DNA of 64,000 nt from Moraxella canis (lineage in GTDB: Bacteria; Pseudomonadota; Gammaproteobacteria; Pseudomonadales; Moraxellaceae): contig NZ_MUXT01000004.1 of the NCBI RefSeq assembly GCF_002014965.1, positions 200,428 through 264,427 on the forward strand, in the 5' to 3' direction. Below the pieces are notes generated by a model, which worked only from the letters and a program-made list of their open reading frames with translations, had not been told where the DNA came from and did not search any database. The position numbers and the translations under genes were made by a program. Shown in pieces: positions 47,347 to 57,653 of the stretch (positions within the stretch are counted from its first letter, which is position 1; every line of letters starts with the position of its first letter).

Positions 47347-48402
47347 ATGAAATCAACTCCTAACAAGACCGAGCCGCTAACTGTTCATGTTGCAGTGGCT
47401 GTATTAAGATATGCCGATAAATTTTTATTAGCTCGGCGCTCCCTCCATCAGCATCTAGGCGGTAAATTAGAATTCGTTGGCGGTAAAATTCAGGCAGATG
47501 AATCGCCTGCTTTGGCGGTCGTGCGTGAAGTTCATGAAGAAATTGGACTTAAATTAAATACCGACCAGTTGGTTTTTATGGGTAAAATCGCTCATGACTA
47601 TGCGGATAAATCTGTCTGTCTGCACATTTATCAAGCCTGCTTAACCGACTGCCAATATGGCGATTTTCGCCATCGGAGCGTGGGGCTTGAAAATCAAAGC
47701 TTATATTGGTTTAAACAAGATGAAATCATCTCTAGGGCGCATGAGCTGCCCGCCGCCAATGCGTGTATCTTAGATTGGCTAAGCTTGCCAAAAGTATTAT
47801 ATATCAGCCAGGCGCTGAGTGAATTTGGCGGTATGGAAAAATTTGCCAATTATTATATCCAGCATCTGCCTAAAGGGGCGTGTTTTTATTTACGCCCTTG
47901 TATCGGTGCGCATGAGATCATACAGCTATTGGCACTGATGACAGAGTCGCGCGCAGATTTAAGGCTTATCGTTGGGTGGTCTGTTTATCACGCGTATCAT
48001 CAGCAGGGCGGTGATGTCAAAGACTTGATGGTGAAATTGACGCGTGCTGAACTGGATCAATTTGGCGCGCATGATCTGCCTGCTGACCTGCCGATTTGGG
48101 TGGGGGTTCATGATGAAAAAGAGGCGCGCGCTGTCAATCAGCTAAACAAAAGCCATCGCGTCTTGGCGGCACTAATTTCACCAGTGCGCCCAACCGCCAC
48201 ACATCCTGAGACGCCAGTGCTTGGCTGGGAGGGGTTTTGGCACTTAGCGCAGCTTTGTGATGTCCCAAGTCTTGCTTTGGGCGGCATGCGGCTATCAGAT
48301 TTACAAAGCGCCAAAGATCATGGGGCGATCGGCATCGCAGGGATCCGTGGTATGGTTGAGCGGACTGGTGCAGCGAATGTGATCAAAGGTGGCTTTGACT
48401 GA
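47347..48402 (+). CDS. Nudix hydrolase fused to a ThiE/TenI-like domain
   Basis: This 351-residue protein has an N-terminal MutT-like Nudix domain with an intact box (GGKIQADESPALAVVREVHE followed by EIG, about 51-74), then a linker and a C-terminal thiamine-phosphate-synthase-like TIM barrel (about 155-350, with SPVRPTATHPETPVLGWEGF and ALGGM). The fusion is known in beta- and gamma-proteobacteria; the Nudix part likely sanitises 8-oxo-dGTP. The role of the barrel is unclear and the ThiE catalytic set looks incomplete. A GTG start at 47326 is also open; the ATG at 47347 begins the homology. Confidence 0.8.
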   Translation: MKSTPNKTEPLTVHVAVAVLRYADKFLLARRSLHQHLGGKLEFVGGKIQADESPALAVVREVHEEIGLKLNTDQLVFMGKIAHDYADKSVCLHIYQACLTDCQYGDFRHRSVGLENQSLYWFKQDEIISRAHELPAANACILDWLSLPKVLYISQALSEFGGMEKFANYYIQHLPKGACFYLRPCIGAHEIIQLLALMTESRADLRLIVGWSVYHAYHQQGGDVKDLMVKLTRAELDQFGAHDLPADLPIWVGVHDEKEARAVNQLNKSHRVLAALISPVRPTATHPETPVLGWEGFWHLAQLCDVPSLALGGMRLSDLQSAKDHGAIGIAGIRGMVERTGAANVIKGGFD

Positions 48403-48456
48403 TCACCGTGATAATATTTACAGTGTAAATAGCCCTATTTCAAAAATGAATTAACA

Positions 48457-48485
48457 TTGCTAAGTTTTGAATATTCATTTATAAT
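48457..48485 (+). promoter_or_regulatory. gap promoter
   Basis: TTGCTA (48457-48462) and TATAAT (48480-48485) have ideal 17-base spacing and lie 62 bases before the gap ATG. The ribosome site GTAAGGAAAA follows. Confidence 0.75.
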
Positions 48486-48547
48486 TCTAGTGTTTGTGAT
48501 CATTTGAATCTTAATTAATTTGACGAAAATACCGTAAGGAAAATACC

Positions 48548-49891
48548 ATGTCAAACCTTTATTCTACTCACTTATCATCTCGTAAAACCCAGGAGTCTCA
48601 AGCTGTTGAATTGCTTGTTGCGTTGAATGCCTTGGCTAATAACCAAGTGGCTGTGACTTTCTTGGGTGAGCGCGCGTCTTTGGATGTGGCGGCACTGATT
48701 GCTTTGCATGATAATCATGGCGTGGCGCTGGCTGATACTTTGGCGCTGGCTAAGGCTTTGGTTGACAATGGCTTATCAAATACTTCGCTTGATATCGCAC
48801 ACGCGGTTAAAGCACAAAAATCAGCCAATGATTTTAGCAGCGGCAGCCAAGCCAAAGCGACTGATGTGGTGTTGTACGGTTTTGGTCGCATTGGTCGTAT
48901 CTTGGCGCGTCTATTAATGAGTCGTCCTGCATCAGACACAGGCTTACAGCTTAAAGCCATCGTTGTGCGTCCAGCGGGCGAGGGCGATTTGGCTAAGCGT
49001 GCATCGCTACTAGAGCGCGATTCGGTGCATGGTTGGTTTAATGGCTCTGTGCAAGTTGATACCGCAAATAACGGCATGATCGTCAATGGTCGCTTTATTA
49101 AGGTGATCTATGCTTCTGATCCATCAGAGGTAGATTATACAGCACATGATATTAATGATGCGATCGTCATCGATAATACAGGTAAATGGAAAGATGAAGA
49201 GGGTCTTGGTAAGCACTTAGCATCTAAAGGCGTCAAAAAAGTACTTTTGACTGCACCTGCTAAGGGCGAGATCAAGAACGTGGTATATGGTGTCAACCAT
49301 GACACCATCGGCGATGATACCATCGTATCAGCTGCCAGCTGTACTACCAATGCCATCACGCCAACATTGAAAGTGTTGCATGATGAATACGGCATTGTAA
49401 ATGGTCATATGGAGACAATCCACGCATTCACCAATGACCAAAACTTGGTGGATAACCACCATAAAGCCGATCGCCGTGGACGCGCTGCCCCATTGAACAT
49501 GGTGATGACTAGCACAGGTGCTGCATCAGCAGTCTCAAAAGCCATCCCTGAGCTTAAAGGCAAACTATCAGGTAACGCCATCCGTGTGCCGACACCGAAT
49601 GTTTCATTGGCGATTTTAAACTTAAACTTCGATAAATCAGTCGGTGATGCTGACGCGATCAACGCCTTTATCCAATCAAAAGCCCAAAGCGAGCAATGGC
49701 AAGCACAGATTGATTATTCAGACTCCCCTGAAGCGGTCTCAACCGACTTTGTCGGCTCTGAAAAAGTGGCAATCTTTGATGCCAAAGCAACCATCGCTGC
49801 CGATAATCGCGCGACGCTGTATGTTTGGTACGATAACGAAATGGGTTATAGCACCCAAGTGATCCGCGTGGCTGAAGAGATGGCAAAATAA
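48548..49891 (+). CDS. gap: Glyceraldehyde-3-phosphate dehydrogenase, long form
   Basis: This 447-residue enzyme carries a standard GAPDH core preceded by an extra N-terminal helical region of about 105 residues. The NAD-binding GFGRIGR is at 111-117, the catalytic Cys265 is in ASCTTN, and HAFTNDQ and the C-terminal WYDNEMGYS are conserved. Long-form GAPDH occurs in pseudomonads and Acinetobacter, where it may favour gluconeogenesis; that role is inference here. It has a strong promoter and is monocistronic. Confidence 0.9.
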   Translation: MSNLYSTHLSSRKTQESQAVELLVALNALANNQVAVTFLGERASLDVAALIALHDNHGVALADTLALAKALVDNGLSNTSLDIAHAVKAQKSANDFSSGSQAKATDVVLYGFGRIGRILARLLMSRPASDTGLQLKAIVVRPAGEGDLAKRASLLERDSVHGWFNGSVQVDTANNGMIVNGRFIKVIYASDPSEVDYTAHDINDAIVIDNTGKWKDEEGLGKHLASKGVKKVLLTAPAKGEIKNVVYGVNHDTIGDDTIVSAASCTTNAITPTLKVLHDEYGIVNGHMETIHAFTNDQNLVDNHHKADRRGRAAPLNMVMTSTGAASAVSKAIPELKGKLSGNAIRVPTPNVSLAILNLNFDKSVGDADAINAFIQSKAQSEQWQAQIDYSDSPEAVSTDFVGSEKVAIFDAKATIAADNRATLYVWYDNEMGYSTQVIRVAEEMAK

Positions 49892-49915
49892 CTGAGCTTA
49901 TTTTGCTTAATCAAA

Positions 49916-49947
49916 AGCTCATCAGCTTAGTAGGTTGATGGGTTTTT
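49916..49947 (+). terminator. gap terminator
   Basis: CTCATCAGC pairs with GTTGATGGG (two G-U pairs) around a seven-base loop and is followed by five Ts. Confidence 0.75.
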
Positions 49948-49996
49948 ATATTTTCATCATGGACAAGCTGTTTAATAGATCAAGGAGATTAAGGTT

Positions 49997-50485
49997 ATGA
50001 AAAAACGATCGATTGCTTTGGTGGCTGCTATATTATCGCTTAGCGCTTGCCATATGATGCCAAAATCTATTCAAACTCATCAGGTTAGGCCCATGACGAC
50101 AAATCAACCCACCAAAACTTTAACCAGTCGCCATAATTTTGATGATACAGTAGTGCGGCTAACCGATACCATCACCCAAAAAGGCATGACCATCTTTGCG
50201 GTCATAGATCACCAAGCTGCTGCCCAAAAAGCAGGACTAACCATGCAGTCTGCTAAAGTAATTATTTTTGGTAATCCAAAAGTAGGCACGCCGCTGATGG
50301 TCAAAAACCCTTCATTTGCCCTAAAACTCCCCCTAAAAGTGCTTGTTACCGAAGTGGCAGGGCAAACTCAAGTGGCTTTCTTGACCACCGAAGCGCTTAT
50401 CGCTGATAGCCAAATTAACTATGATGAAGTCGCCAACACTTTGGCAGGTGCCGAAAAGCTGATCCAAACTGTGGTAACGCAATAA
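49997..50485 (+). CDS. DUF302 lipoprotein
   Basis: This 162-residue protein starts with a lipoprotein signal (MKKRSIALVAAILSLSAC, lipid Cys at 18). The remaining part is a single DUF302 domain (about 45-140) with RHNFDDTVVRLTDTITQKGM and IIFGNPKVGTPLM. DUF302 proteins are common in the periplasm and have no agreed function. It has a good AAGGAG-type ribosome site and its own terminator. Confidence 0.82.
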   Translation: MKKRSIALVAAILSLSACHMMPKSIQTHQVRPMTTNQPTKTLTSRHNFDDTVVRLTDTITQKGMTIFAVIDHQAAAQKAGLTMQSAKVIIFGNPKVGTPLMVKNPSFALKLPLKVLVTEVAGQTQVAFLTTEALIADSQINYDEVANTLAGAEKLIQTVVTQ

Positions 50486-50489
50486 AAAC

Positions 50490-50531
50490 AGCCTATGATT
50501 ATCAATTGACTATCAATGTCATGGGCTTTTA
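50490..50531 (+). terminator. Terminator of the DUF302 gene
   Basis: AGCCTATGA pairs with TCATGGGCT (one U-G pair) at 50490-50498 and 50519-50527, followed by TTTAT. Confidence 0.65.
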
Positions 50532-50577
50532 TTTGATTCATCGCCGATAATGATGGCTTATATAACTTGACAGTTGG

Positions 50578-51099
50578 CTAAAGCGCAATCCAATATCGGC
50601 GAGTAATTTTGTCATTGACACTTAGCTTATCTGCCAAAATGCCGCCTTGATTTTCGATGACTTTGGCTGATGCCAAATTGGTATCATCGCAGGTGATCAG
50701 CACCTGTGTTAAGCCTTTTTCTTGGCAATGTGTTAGGGCAAGCTTAAGCATTTGACTGGCGATGCCCTGTCCCCAATGGTCTGGATGGGTGCTATAGCCG
50801 ATGTGTCCGCCTTGCGCTTTTAAAAAGTCATTCAGCTCATACCGTACATTGATGATGCCAAGCACTCGCCCAAGCTCATCCACGCCCAAAAAAGAAGCAT
50901 CCGCCACTTTAAAAAACGCTTCGTTGGGCGCAGGCGTGCCTGCAGGCGCATGAGCAAAATCTAGCCAATCTTCATAACGATCAAACAGCGCAAGCGATGC
51001 GCCATGCAGCACCAAGCCCTTGTCATCAAAGGCTTTGGCGAGCGCTAAAACCTGAGCTTTATGCTCAAGCGTGGGCGAGGTAAGAGTAATGGTCGGCAT
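50578..51099 (-). CDS. GNAT family N-acetyltransferase
   Basis: This 173-residue protein has the GNAT fold. The acetyl-CoA-binding segment HPDHWGQGIASQMLKLAL (about 110-127) has the Q/RxxGxG/A-type loop, and LITCDDTNLASAKVIENQGG follows, as in the YafT/YokL-like branch that ends in a tyrosine-rich tail (RRYWIAL). The substrate is unknown. It is transcribed alone and is divergent from obgE. Confidence 0.8.
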   Translation of the reverse strand: MPTITLTSPTLEHKAQVLALAKAFDDKGLVLHGASLALFDRYEDWLDFAHAPAGTPAPNEAFFKVADASFLGVDELGRVLGIINVRYELNDFLKAQGGHIGYSTHPDHWGQGIASQMLKLALTHCQEKGLTQVLITCDDTNLASAKVIENQGGILADKLSVNDKITRRYWIAL

Positions 51100-51188
51100 A
51101 ACAGTGTCCTAAAATTAATTATGATCAGCCTTATTTTATCGCAGAAATGATTTTGCGTTTTGTTATTTTTCAATCATGGGGCAATTTG

Positions 51189-51197
51189 TGCTACAAT
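51189..51197 (+). promoter_or_regulatory. Extended -10 promoter of obgE
   Basis: TGCTACAAT (51189-51197) is an extended -10 element, 32 bases before the obgE start. Confidence 0.55.
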
Positions 51198-51214
51198 ATT
51201 CACTAATTAACTAA

Positions 51215-52444
<1,230 letters not shown>

Positions 52445-52488
52445 TAGTCGGCTTTTATCATAGATTTTTAGGTTTTATCAGCGTTTTA

Positions 52489-52520
52489 TGGATGCGTCTT
52501 TAGCATCCAACTGCTTTTTT
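52489..52520 (+). terminator. Terminator-like hairpin between obgE and proB
   Basis: TGGATGC pairs with GCATCCA around GTCTTTA (52489-52509), with a run of six Ts at 52515-52520. It ends only a few bases before the proB ribosome site. Confidence 0.5.
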
Positions 52521-52534
52521 GTTTGAGAAGTGTC

Positions 52535-53647
52535 TTGAAAACTAAATTACGCCGTGTCGTCGTCAAAATCGGTTCATCTTTATTGACTAATAATGGTCGC
52601 GGACTGGATCGCACCGCCATTTATGAGTGGGCGCGCCAAATCTCGATTCTGCACGCCAAAGGTATTGAAGTGGTTTTGGTGTCTAGTGGGGCTGTGGCAG
52701 AAGGTGTGGTACGCATGAATTTGCCTGAACGCCCAAAAAAGCTAGAAGCCTTACAAGCCTGTGCCTCAATTGGTCAAATGGGGCTCATTGAAACTTGGTG
52801 GCAAGCCCTGATCCAAAAAGGCGTTCAGTCTTCGCAAGTGCTTTTGACGCATGATGATTTGGCGAACCGCTCACGCTATTTAAATATCTCTCAAACCATC
52901 GCTCAGCTACTGGACTGGGGTGTGGTGCCTGTCATCAATGAAAATGACACCATCAGTTTTGATGAGATCAAATTTGGTGATAATGACAGCTTAGGTGCAA
53001 TGGCGGCAGCGATGGTTCATGCTGATTTTTATATCATTTTGACCGATCAAGATGGCGTGTTTACCGATAATCCTAGAAATAACCCTAATGCAACGCTCAT
53101 CAGTCAAGAGCGCGCCATGGCGGATTATTTGTTTGAGGTGGCGGGTGATGGCGGTAAATGGGGTAGCGGCGGTATGCTTACCAAGATTCGAGCCGCGCGC
53201 TTGGCGGCGATGGGTCAATGCCAAACCGTCATTGCTAACGGCAAAGTCGATGATGTGATCATCCGCTTGGCGGCAGGTGAGCGTATCGGCACACGCCTGA
53301 CAACTGACAGTAAAGATAAGCTGATCGCGCGCAAGCAGTGGCTGGCGGCTCATATCCGCATGGCAGGTACTTTGATTGTGGACGATGGCGCTAAAGCTGC
53401 CATCACCACCAACCACAAAAGCTTGCTACCGATTGGTGTGGTTGAGGTTCATGGCGTATTTGATGATGGCGATGTGGTTGAGATTGTGGATAAAAACAAA
53501 ACTCGAATCGCTGTTGGTCAAGTGGGTTTTTCATCAACAGATGCCAAAAAGATCGTCCAAAAAAAATCTACCGAGATTCCCAAAATCCTGCATGGCGTTG
53601 ACGAAAAATCCGTCATGGTACACCGTGATGATATGGCAATTTTATGA
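52535..53647 (+). CDS. proB: Glutamate 5-kinase
   Basis: This 370-residue enzyme phosphorylates glutamate in the first step of proline synthesis. The amino-acid-kinase domain (about 5-250) has VVKIGSSLLT and VSSGAVAEGV, and PVINENDTISFDEIKFGDND is the active-site segment. A PUA domain fills the C-terminus (about 280-370). No ATG fits: TTG at 52535 is chosen because GAGAAG lies four bases upstream, while a second in-frame TTG at 52523 has no ribosome site. It starts 90 bases after obgE, the usual pairing in pseudomonads. proA is not here. Confidence 0.92.
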   Translation: MKTKLRRVVVKIGSSLLTNNGRGLDRTAIYEWARQISILHAKGIEVVLVSSGAVAEGVVRMNLPERPKKLEALQACASIGQMGLIETWWQALIQKGVQSSQVLLTHDDLANRSRYLNISQTIAQLLDWGVVPVINENDTISFDEIKFGDNDSLGAMAAAMVHADFYIILTDQDGVFTDNPRNNPNATLISQERAMADYLFEVAGDGGKWGSGGMLTKIRAARLAAMGQCQTVIANGKVDDVIIRLAAGERIGTRLTTDSKDKLIARKQWLAAHIRMAGTLIVDDGAKAAITTNHKSLLPIGVVEVHGVFDDGDVVEIVDKNKTRIAVGQVGFSSTDAKKIVQKKSTEIPKILHGVDEKSVMVHRDDMAIL

Positions 53648-53735
53648 CTTTATAAAATAAAACAGACAGTGATTTTTTGACTTAAATGATTTGACAGATT
53701 CAGTCAAACCCAAAAACAAATTGATAGAGACAGTT

Positions 53736-54809
53736 ATGACAGTACAGTTTGCCTCCCTAAAAAATGACCGCCTACTACGAGCGCTCAAATTCTTGCCTGT
53801 GGATACGACGCCTGTATGGATGATGCGTCAAGCAGGGCGTTATTTACCAGAATATAAAGAAGTGCGTGCGCAGGCGGGTGATTTTTTGAGCCTATGTAAG
53901 GATACCGATAAGGCAACCGAGGTCACTTTGCAGCCTTTACGCCGATTTGAGTTGGATGCCGCCATCTTGTTTAGTGATATCTTGACTATTCCAGATGCGT
54001 TTGATTTGGGCTTGTACTTTGCTGAAGGTGAAGGTCCAAAGCTGACCAAAACGGTGCGTACAGAAGCGCAGATTGCCGCTTTGCCAAAGATTGACATGAA
54101 TTCATCGCTTGATTATGTCATGAAAGCGGTGACAAGCATTCGCACGGCGCTAAATGGTCAGGTGCCTTTGTTTGGTTTTAGTGGCAGTCCGTGGACGTTG
54201 GCGACCTATATGGTAGAGGGCGGCTCTAGCCGTGATTTTCGCCATACCAAGCATATGATGTATGCCACACCTGAGCTTTTACATGCACTGCTTGCTAAGA
54301 TTACGGATGCAGTGGTGGATTATTTGGATGCGCAGATTGTGGCAGGTGCGCAGATTGTGCAGATTTTTGACAGTTGGGGAGGTGCGCTTGGTCATCGCCA
54401 GTTTGCTGAATTTAGCCATGCTTATAATCGCGATATCGTGGCACGCCTAAAAGCCATCCATCCCGATGTGCCTGTGGTCTTATTCACCAAAGGTGGTGGG
54501 CTTTGGCTTGATGTTCAGGCAGACAGCCAAGCCGATGCACTGGGACTTGATTGGACAATGCCTTTGGATAAGGCGCGCCATACTTTGCACGCCTTAAATG
54601 TCAAAAAGGCGCTGCAAGGTAACTTGGATCCGACCACGATTTTTGGTTCACCTGAGATGATACGCAGCGAGGTTCGCCGTATGCTTGATGATGCTTATGT
54701 ACTTGATAAAACAGGGTATATTGCCAACTTTGGGCATGGCATCACGCAGTGGTCAAATCCTGAACATGCCAAAGTCTTTATTGATGCGGTGCACGATTAT
54801 CAGATTTGA
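53736..54809 (+). CDS. hemE: Uroporphyrinogen decarboxylase
   Basis: This 357-residue enzyme decarboxylates uroporphyrinogen III to coproporphyrinogen III in haem synthesis. The signature [15 protein letters not shown] (about 26-40) and [19 protein letters not shown] are intact, and [17 protein letters not shown] closes the protein. An upstream TTG frame extension of 15 residues is rejected in favour of the ATG at 53736, which follows AGAGACAG. Length matches E. coli HemE (354). Confidence 0.97.
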   Translation: MTVQFASLKNDRLLRALKFLPVDTTPVWMMRQAGRYLPEYKEVRAQAGDFLSLCKDTDKATEVTLQPLRRFELDAAILFSDILTIPDAFDLGLYFAEGEGPKLTKTVRTEAQIAALPKIDMNSSLDYVMKAVTSIRTALNGQVPLFGFSGSPWTLATYMVEGGSSRDFRHTKHMMYATPELLHALLAKITDAVVDYLDAQIVAGAQIVQIFDSWGGALGHRQFAEFSHAYNRDIVARLKAIHPDVPVVLFTKGGGLWLDVQADSQADALGLDWTMPLDKARHTLHALNVKKALQGNLDPTTIFGSPEMIRSEVRRMLDDAYVLDKTGYIANFGHGITQWSNPEHAKVFIDAVHDYQI

Positions 54810-54820
54810 TCACCTATACC

Positions 54821-54853
54821 AAAATCCCCTAAGTATATCACTTAGGGGATTTT
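54821..54853. terminator. Bidirectional terminator between hemE and metY
   Basis: A perfect 14-bp stem AAAATCCCCTAAGT/ACTTAGGGGATTTT has a five-base loop. It serves both converging genes. Confidence 0.92.
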
Positions 54854-54861
54854 ATTAATCA

Positions 54862-56139
54862 TTATACTTGCTCTAAGGCTTGCTCTAAATCGGCAATCAA
54901 GTCATCAATATGCTCAATGCCAATGGAGAGTCTGACCATGTCATCGCTGACACCAGCCACTTTAAGTTCATCATCACTGAGCTGGCGGTGTGTGGTGGTT
55001 GCTGGGTGGCAGGCTAGGCTCTTGGCATCACCGATGTTTACCAAGCGAGTGATTAGCTGCAGGGCATCAATAAAGCGCGTGCCGCCACTGCGACCGTCCT
55101 TAACACCAAAAGATAAAATCGCCGAAGGCTTGCCGTCCAGATATTTATTCGCCAAATCGTGCTGTGGATGGGTGGAGAGACCAGCATAATTTACCCAACT
55201 TACTTTGGGGTGTTCTTGTAGATATTTGGCGACTGCTAAGGCATTTTGGGTATGGCGCTCCATGCGCAGGCTCAAGGTTTCTAAGCCTTGTAAGATCAAA
55301 AAGGCGTTCATCGGACTGATGGCGGCGCCAGTATTGCGTAGTGGTACGACTCTAGCACGCGCGATGTAGGCAGCTGCACCCAGCGCTTCTACATAATTGA
55401 CGCCGTGATAGCTTGGGTCGGGTGTATTTAGCGATTTGAATCGCTCAGGATAATCACCCCAAGCAAATTTACCGCTATCAATGATGGCACCGCCGACACT
55501 TGTACCATGACCGCCGATATATTTGGTCAAAGAATGAATGACGATATCTGCGCCATGCTCAAAAGGCTTTAGTAGCACTGGTGTAGCGACGGTATTATCG
55601 ACGACCACAGGAACGCCATATTCATGAGCAATATTCGCCACAGCTTCTAAGTCCACAATATTTCCCAAAGGATTACCGATAGACTCCAAAAAGACAAGCT
55701 TGGTTTTGTCGTCTATTTTATCACGCAGACTTTCGGGATGATTACCATCAAAAAAGCGCACTTGAATACCCTGTTTTGGCAAGGTATGAGCAAATAAATT
55801 ATAAGTCCCGCCATACAGCTGTGACACCGAGACGATATTATCTCCTGCTTCAGCAATGGTTTGGATGGCATAGGTAATGGCAGACATACCAGAAGCAAGC
55901 GCAAGTGCGCCAATACCGCCTTCAAGAGCTGCGATGCGCTCCTCAAGCACTGCGGTGGTTGGATTCATGATGCACGTATAGATATTGCCTTGCACTTTTA
56001 GATCAAATAAATCCGCGCCATGCTGCGTATTATCAAAGGCGTAAGAAGTGGTCTGATAAATCGGCACCGCCACAGATTTGGTGGTTGGCTCAGGGTGATA
56101 GCCTGCATGAATGGCTAAGGTTTCGTCACGATAACTCAT
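54862..56139 (-). CDS. metY: O-acetylhomoserine sulfhydrylase MetY
   Basis: This 425-residue PLP enzyme of the Cys/Met metabolism family makes homocysteine directly from O-acetylhomoserine and sulfide. The PLP lysine is in HSLTKYIGGHGTSVGG (near residue 210), the start ETLAIHAGYHPEPTTKSVAVP is typical of MetY, and the length (about 425) separates it from MetB/MetC (about 390). It has a good AAGGAGCAAA ribosome site. No SAM riboswitch is recognisable in the 247-base divergent gap before argC. Its product feeds MetH, encoded elsewhere in the window. Confidence 0.93.
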   Translation of the reverse strand: MSYRDETLAIHAGYHPEPTTKSVAVPIYQTTSYAFDNTQHGADLFDLKVQGNIYTCIMNPTTAVLEERIAALEGGIGALALASGMSAITYAIQTIAEAGDNIVSVSQLYGGTYNLFAHTLPKQGIQVRFFDGNHPESLRDKIDDKTKLVFLESIGNPLGNIVDLEAVANIAHEYGVPVVVDNTVATPVLLKPFEHGADIVIHSLTKYIGGHGTSVGGAIIDSGKFAWGDYPERFKSLNTPDPSYHGVNYVEALGAAAYIARARVVPLRNTGAAISPMNAFLILQGLETLSLRMERHTQNALAVAKYLQEHPKVSWVNYAGLSTHPQHDLANKYLDGKPSAILSFGVKDGRSGGTRFIDALQLITRLVNIGDAKSLACHPATTTHRQLSDDELKVAGVSDDMVRLSIGIEHIDDLIADLEQALEQV

Positions 56140-56386
56140 GTTTTGCTCCTTGTTTGATAAACTTTTAGATATTATTAATTGTTTGTGATATGTTTATAAA
56201 AATAAAAATAATCAATAAGGCTTGATTGTATTACAAATTTATGACGCATACTTATCAATCAATGCTCAATTTATTTAGTCATTATTCATTTAAAATGATC
56301 GCTCCATCTTCGATCAGTCATTTGCAATTCAGGCGTGTTTCAGCTAAGATGACAAGTTAATTTTTAATAGTTTAAGGGGTGGAGTC

Positions 56387-57469
56387 ATGAGCGCGATTGA
56401 GCAAACAATCAACATCGGCATCGTTGGTGGAACAGGCTATACAGGCGTCGAGCTTCTTAGAATCTTAAGTCGTCATCCGAACGCAAGCATTCAGTATTTA
56501 ACCTCAAGAAGTGAAGTGGGGCGCGCTGTCAGTGAGATTTTCCCAAGCTTGCGCGGCGTGTGCGATGTGGTCTTCAGTGACATGACGGACGCTGTCATGG
56601 ATCAGATGGCAAAGGCGTGTGATCTGGTATTTTTTGCGACGCCGCATGGGGTTGCGATGGCGCATACCCCTAAGCTTGTAGCAGCGGGCGTCAAAGTCAT
56701 TGATTTGGGTGCGGATTTTCGTTTGCAGTCGCTTGATGATTTTGAAGAATGGTACGGCATGGCGCACACTTGCCCAGAGATTTTATCTCAATCGGTTTAC
56801 GGATTATCGGAGGTCAATCGCGAGCACATCGCTGCTGCTCAAGTAATCGCTAATCCAGGCTGCTACCCGACGACGGCAATTTTGGGTCTTAAGCCAGTGA
56901 TTGACGCCATGAATACCCATGCTGACGCCCTGATTGATGGACGCATCATCATAGATGCCAAATCGGGGATCTCAGGTGCAGGCAGACAAGGTAAGCTGTC
57001 GATCAGCTATGCTGAAACGGCAGATAATTTTAGTGCTTATGGTGTGACAGGACATCGTCATACGCCAGAGATCGCACAAGGCGTGAATGAGATTTTATCA
57101 GCAAAATTCCCAGTCAAAATCCGTTTTGTACCGCATCTGGTGCCTATGATTCGTGGTATGTTGAGCACCATTCATGTTCCTTTAAGTGATCAAGGTGCAG
57201 CTTTGAATTGGCAGGAGATTTTTGAGCGCGCTTATCAAGATGAATATTTTATTGATGTGCTTTCAAAAGGCGTATTCCCTGATACGCGTTCGGCTCGAGC
57301 ATCTAATAAGCTGCGTATCAGTATTCATCACGATTTGGATGTCTTAACGATCATCGTGGTGCAAGACAATCTGGTCAAAGGTGCGGCAGGGCAAGCGGTA
57401 CAAAATATGAACATCATGTTTGGTTTTGATGAGACGACAGGTCTAGATCTGGTACCAGTGACGCCTTGA
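56387..57469 (+). CDS. argC: N-acetyl-gamma-glutamyl-phosphate reductase
   Basis: This 360-residue NADPH enzyme catalyses the third step of arginine synthesis. GIVGGTGYTGVELLRIL is the nucleotide site (about 11-27), the catalytic Cys is in NPGCYPTTA (near residue 163), and GHRHTPEIAQ contains the catalytic His. Length is slightly above the usual 334-350. It has an excellent ribosome site (AAGGGGTGGAG). No ARG box was identified with confidence. Confidence 0.95.
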   Translation: MSAIEQTINIGIVGGTGYTGVELLRILSRHPNASIQYLTSRSEVGRAVSEIFPSLRGVCDVVFSDMTDAVMDQMAKACDLVFFATPHGVAMAHTPKLVAAGVKVIDLGADFRLQSLDDFEEWYGMAHTCPEILSQSVYGLSEVNREHIAAAQVIANPGCYPTTAILGLKPVIDAMNTHADALIDGRIIIDAKSGISGAGRQGKLSISYAETADNFSAYGVTGHRHTPEIAQGVNEILSAKFPVKIRFVPHLVPMIRGMLSTIHVPLSDQGAALNWQEIFERAYQDEYFIDVLSKGVFPDTRSARASNKLRISIHHDLDVLTIIVVQDNLVKGAAGQAVQNMNIMFGFDETTGLDLVPVTP

Positions 57470-57591
57470 TTAGGGCGCATGATTGATCAGCGGCTTGTGC
57501 AGATGATATATTTACTCTGATAGGTTGCCAAACTGTGGTGAATTTTATTAGCATTATTCAACAGCGCTCAAATAAATGGGTAATATTTGTG

Positions 57592-57600
57592 TGCTAAAAT
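57592..57600 (+). promoter_or_regulatory. Extended -10 promoter of the protease gene
   Basis: TGCTAAAAT (57592-57600) is an extended -10 element located 54 bases before the chosen ATG at 57654. Confidence 0.5.
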
Positions 57601-57653
57601 CTCGCCGTGATCCCACCCAACACCCAATAAAGCATAATTTTTTAAAGGTATAT

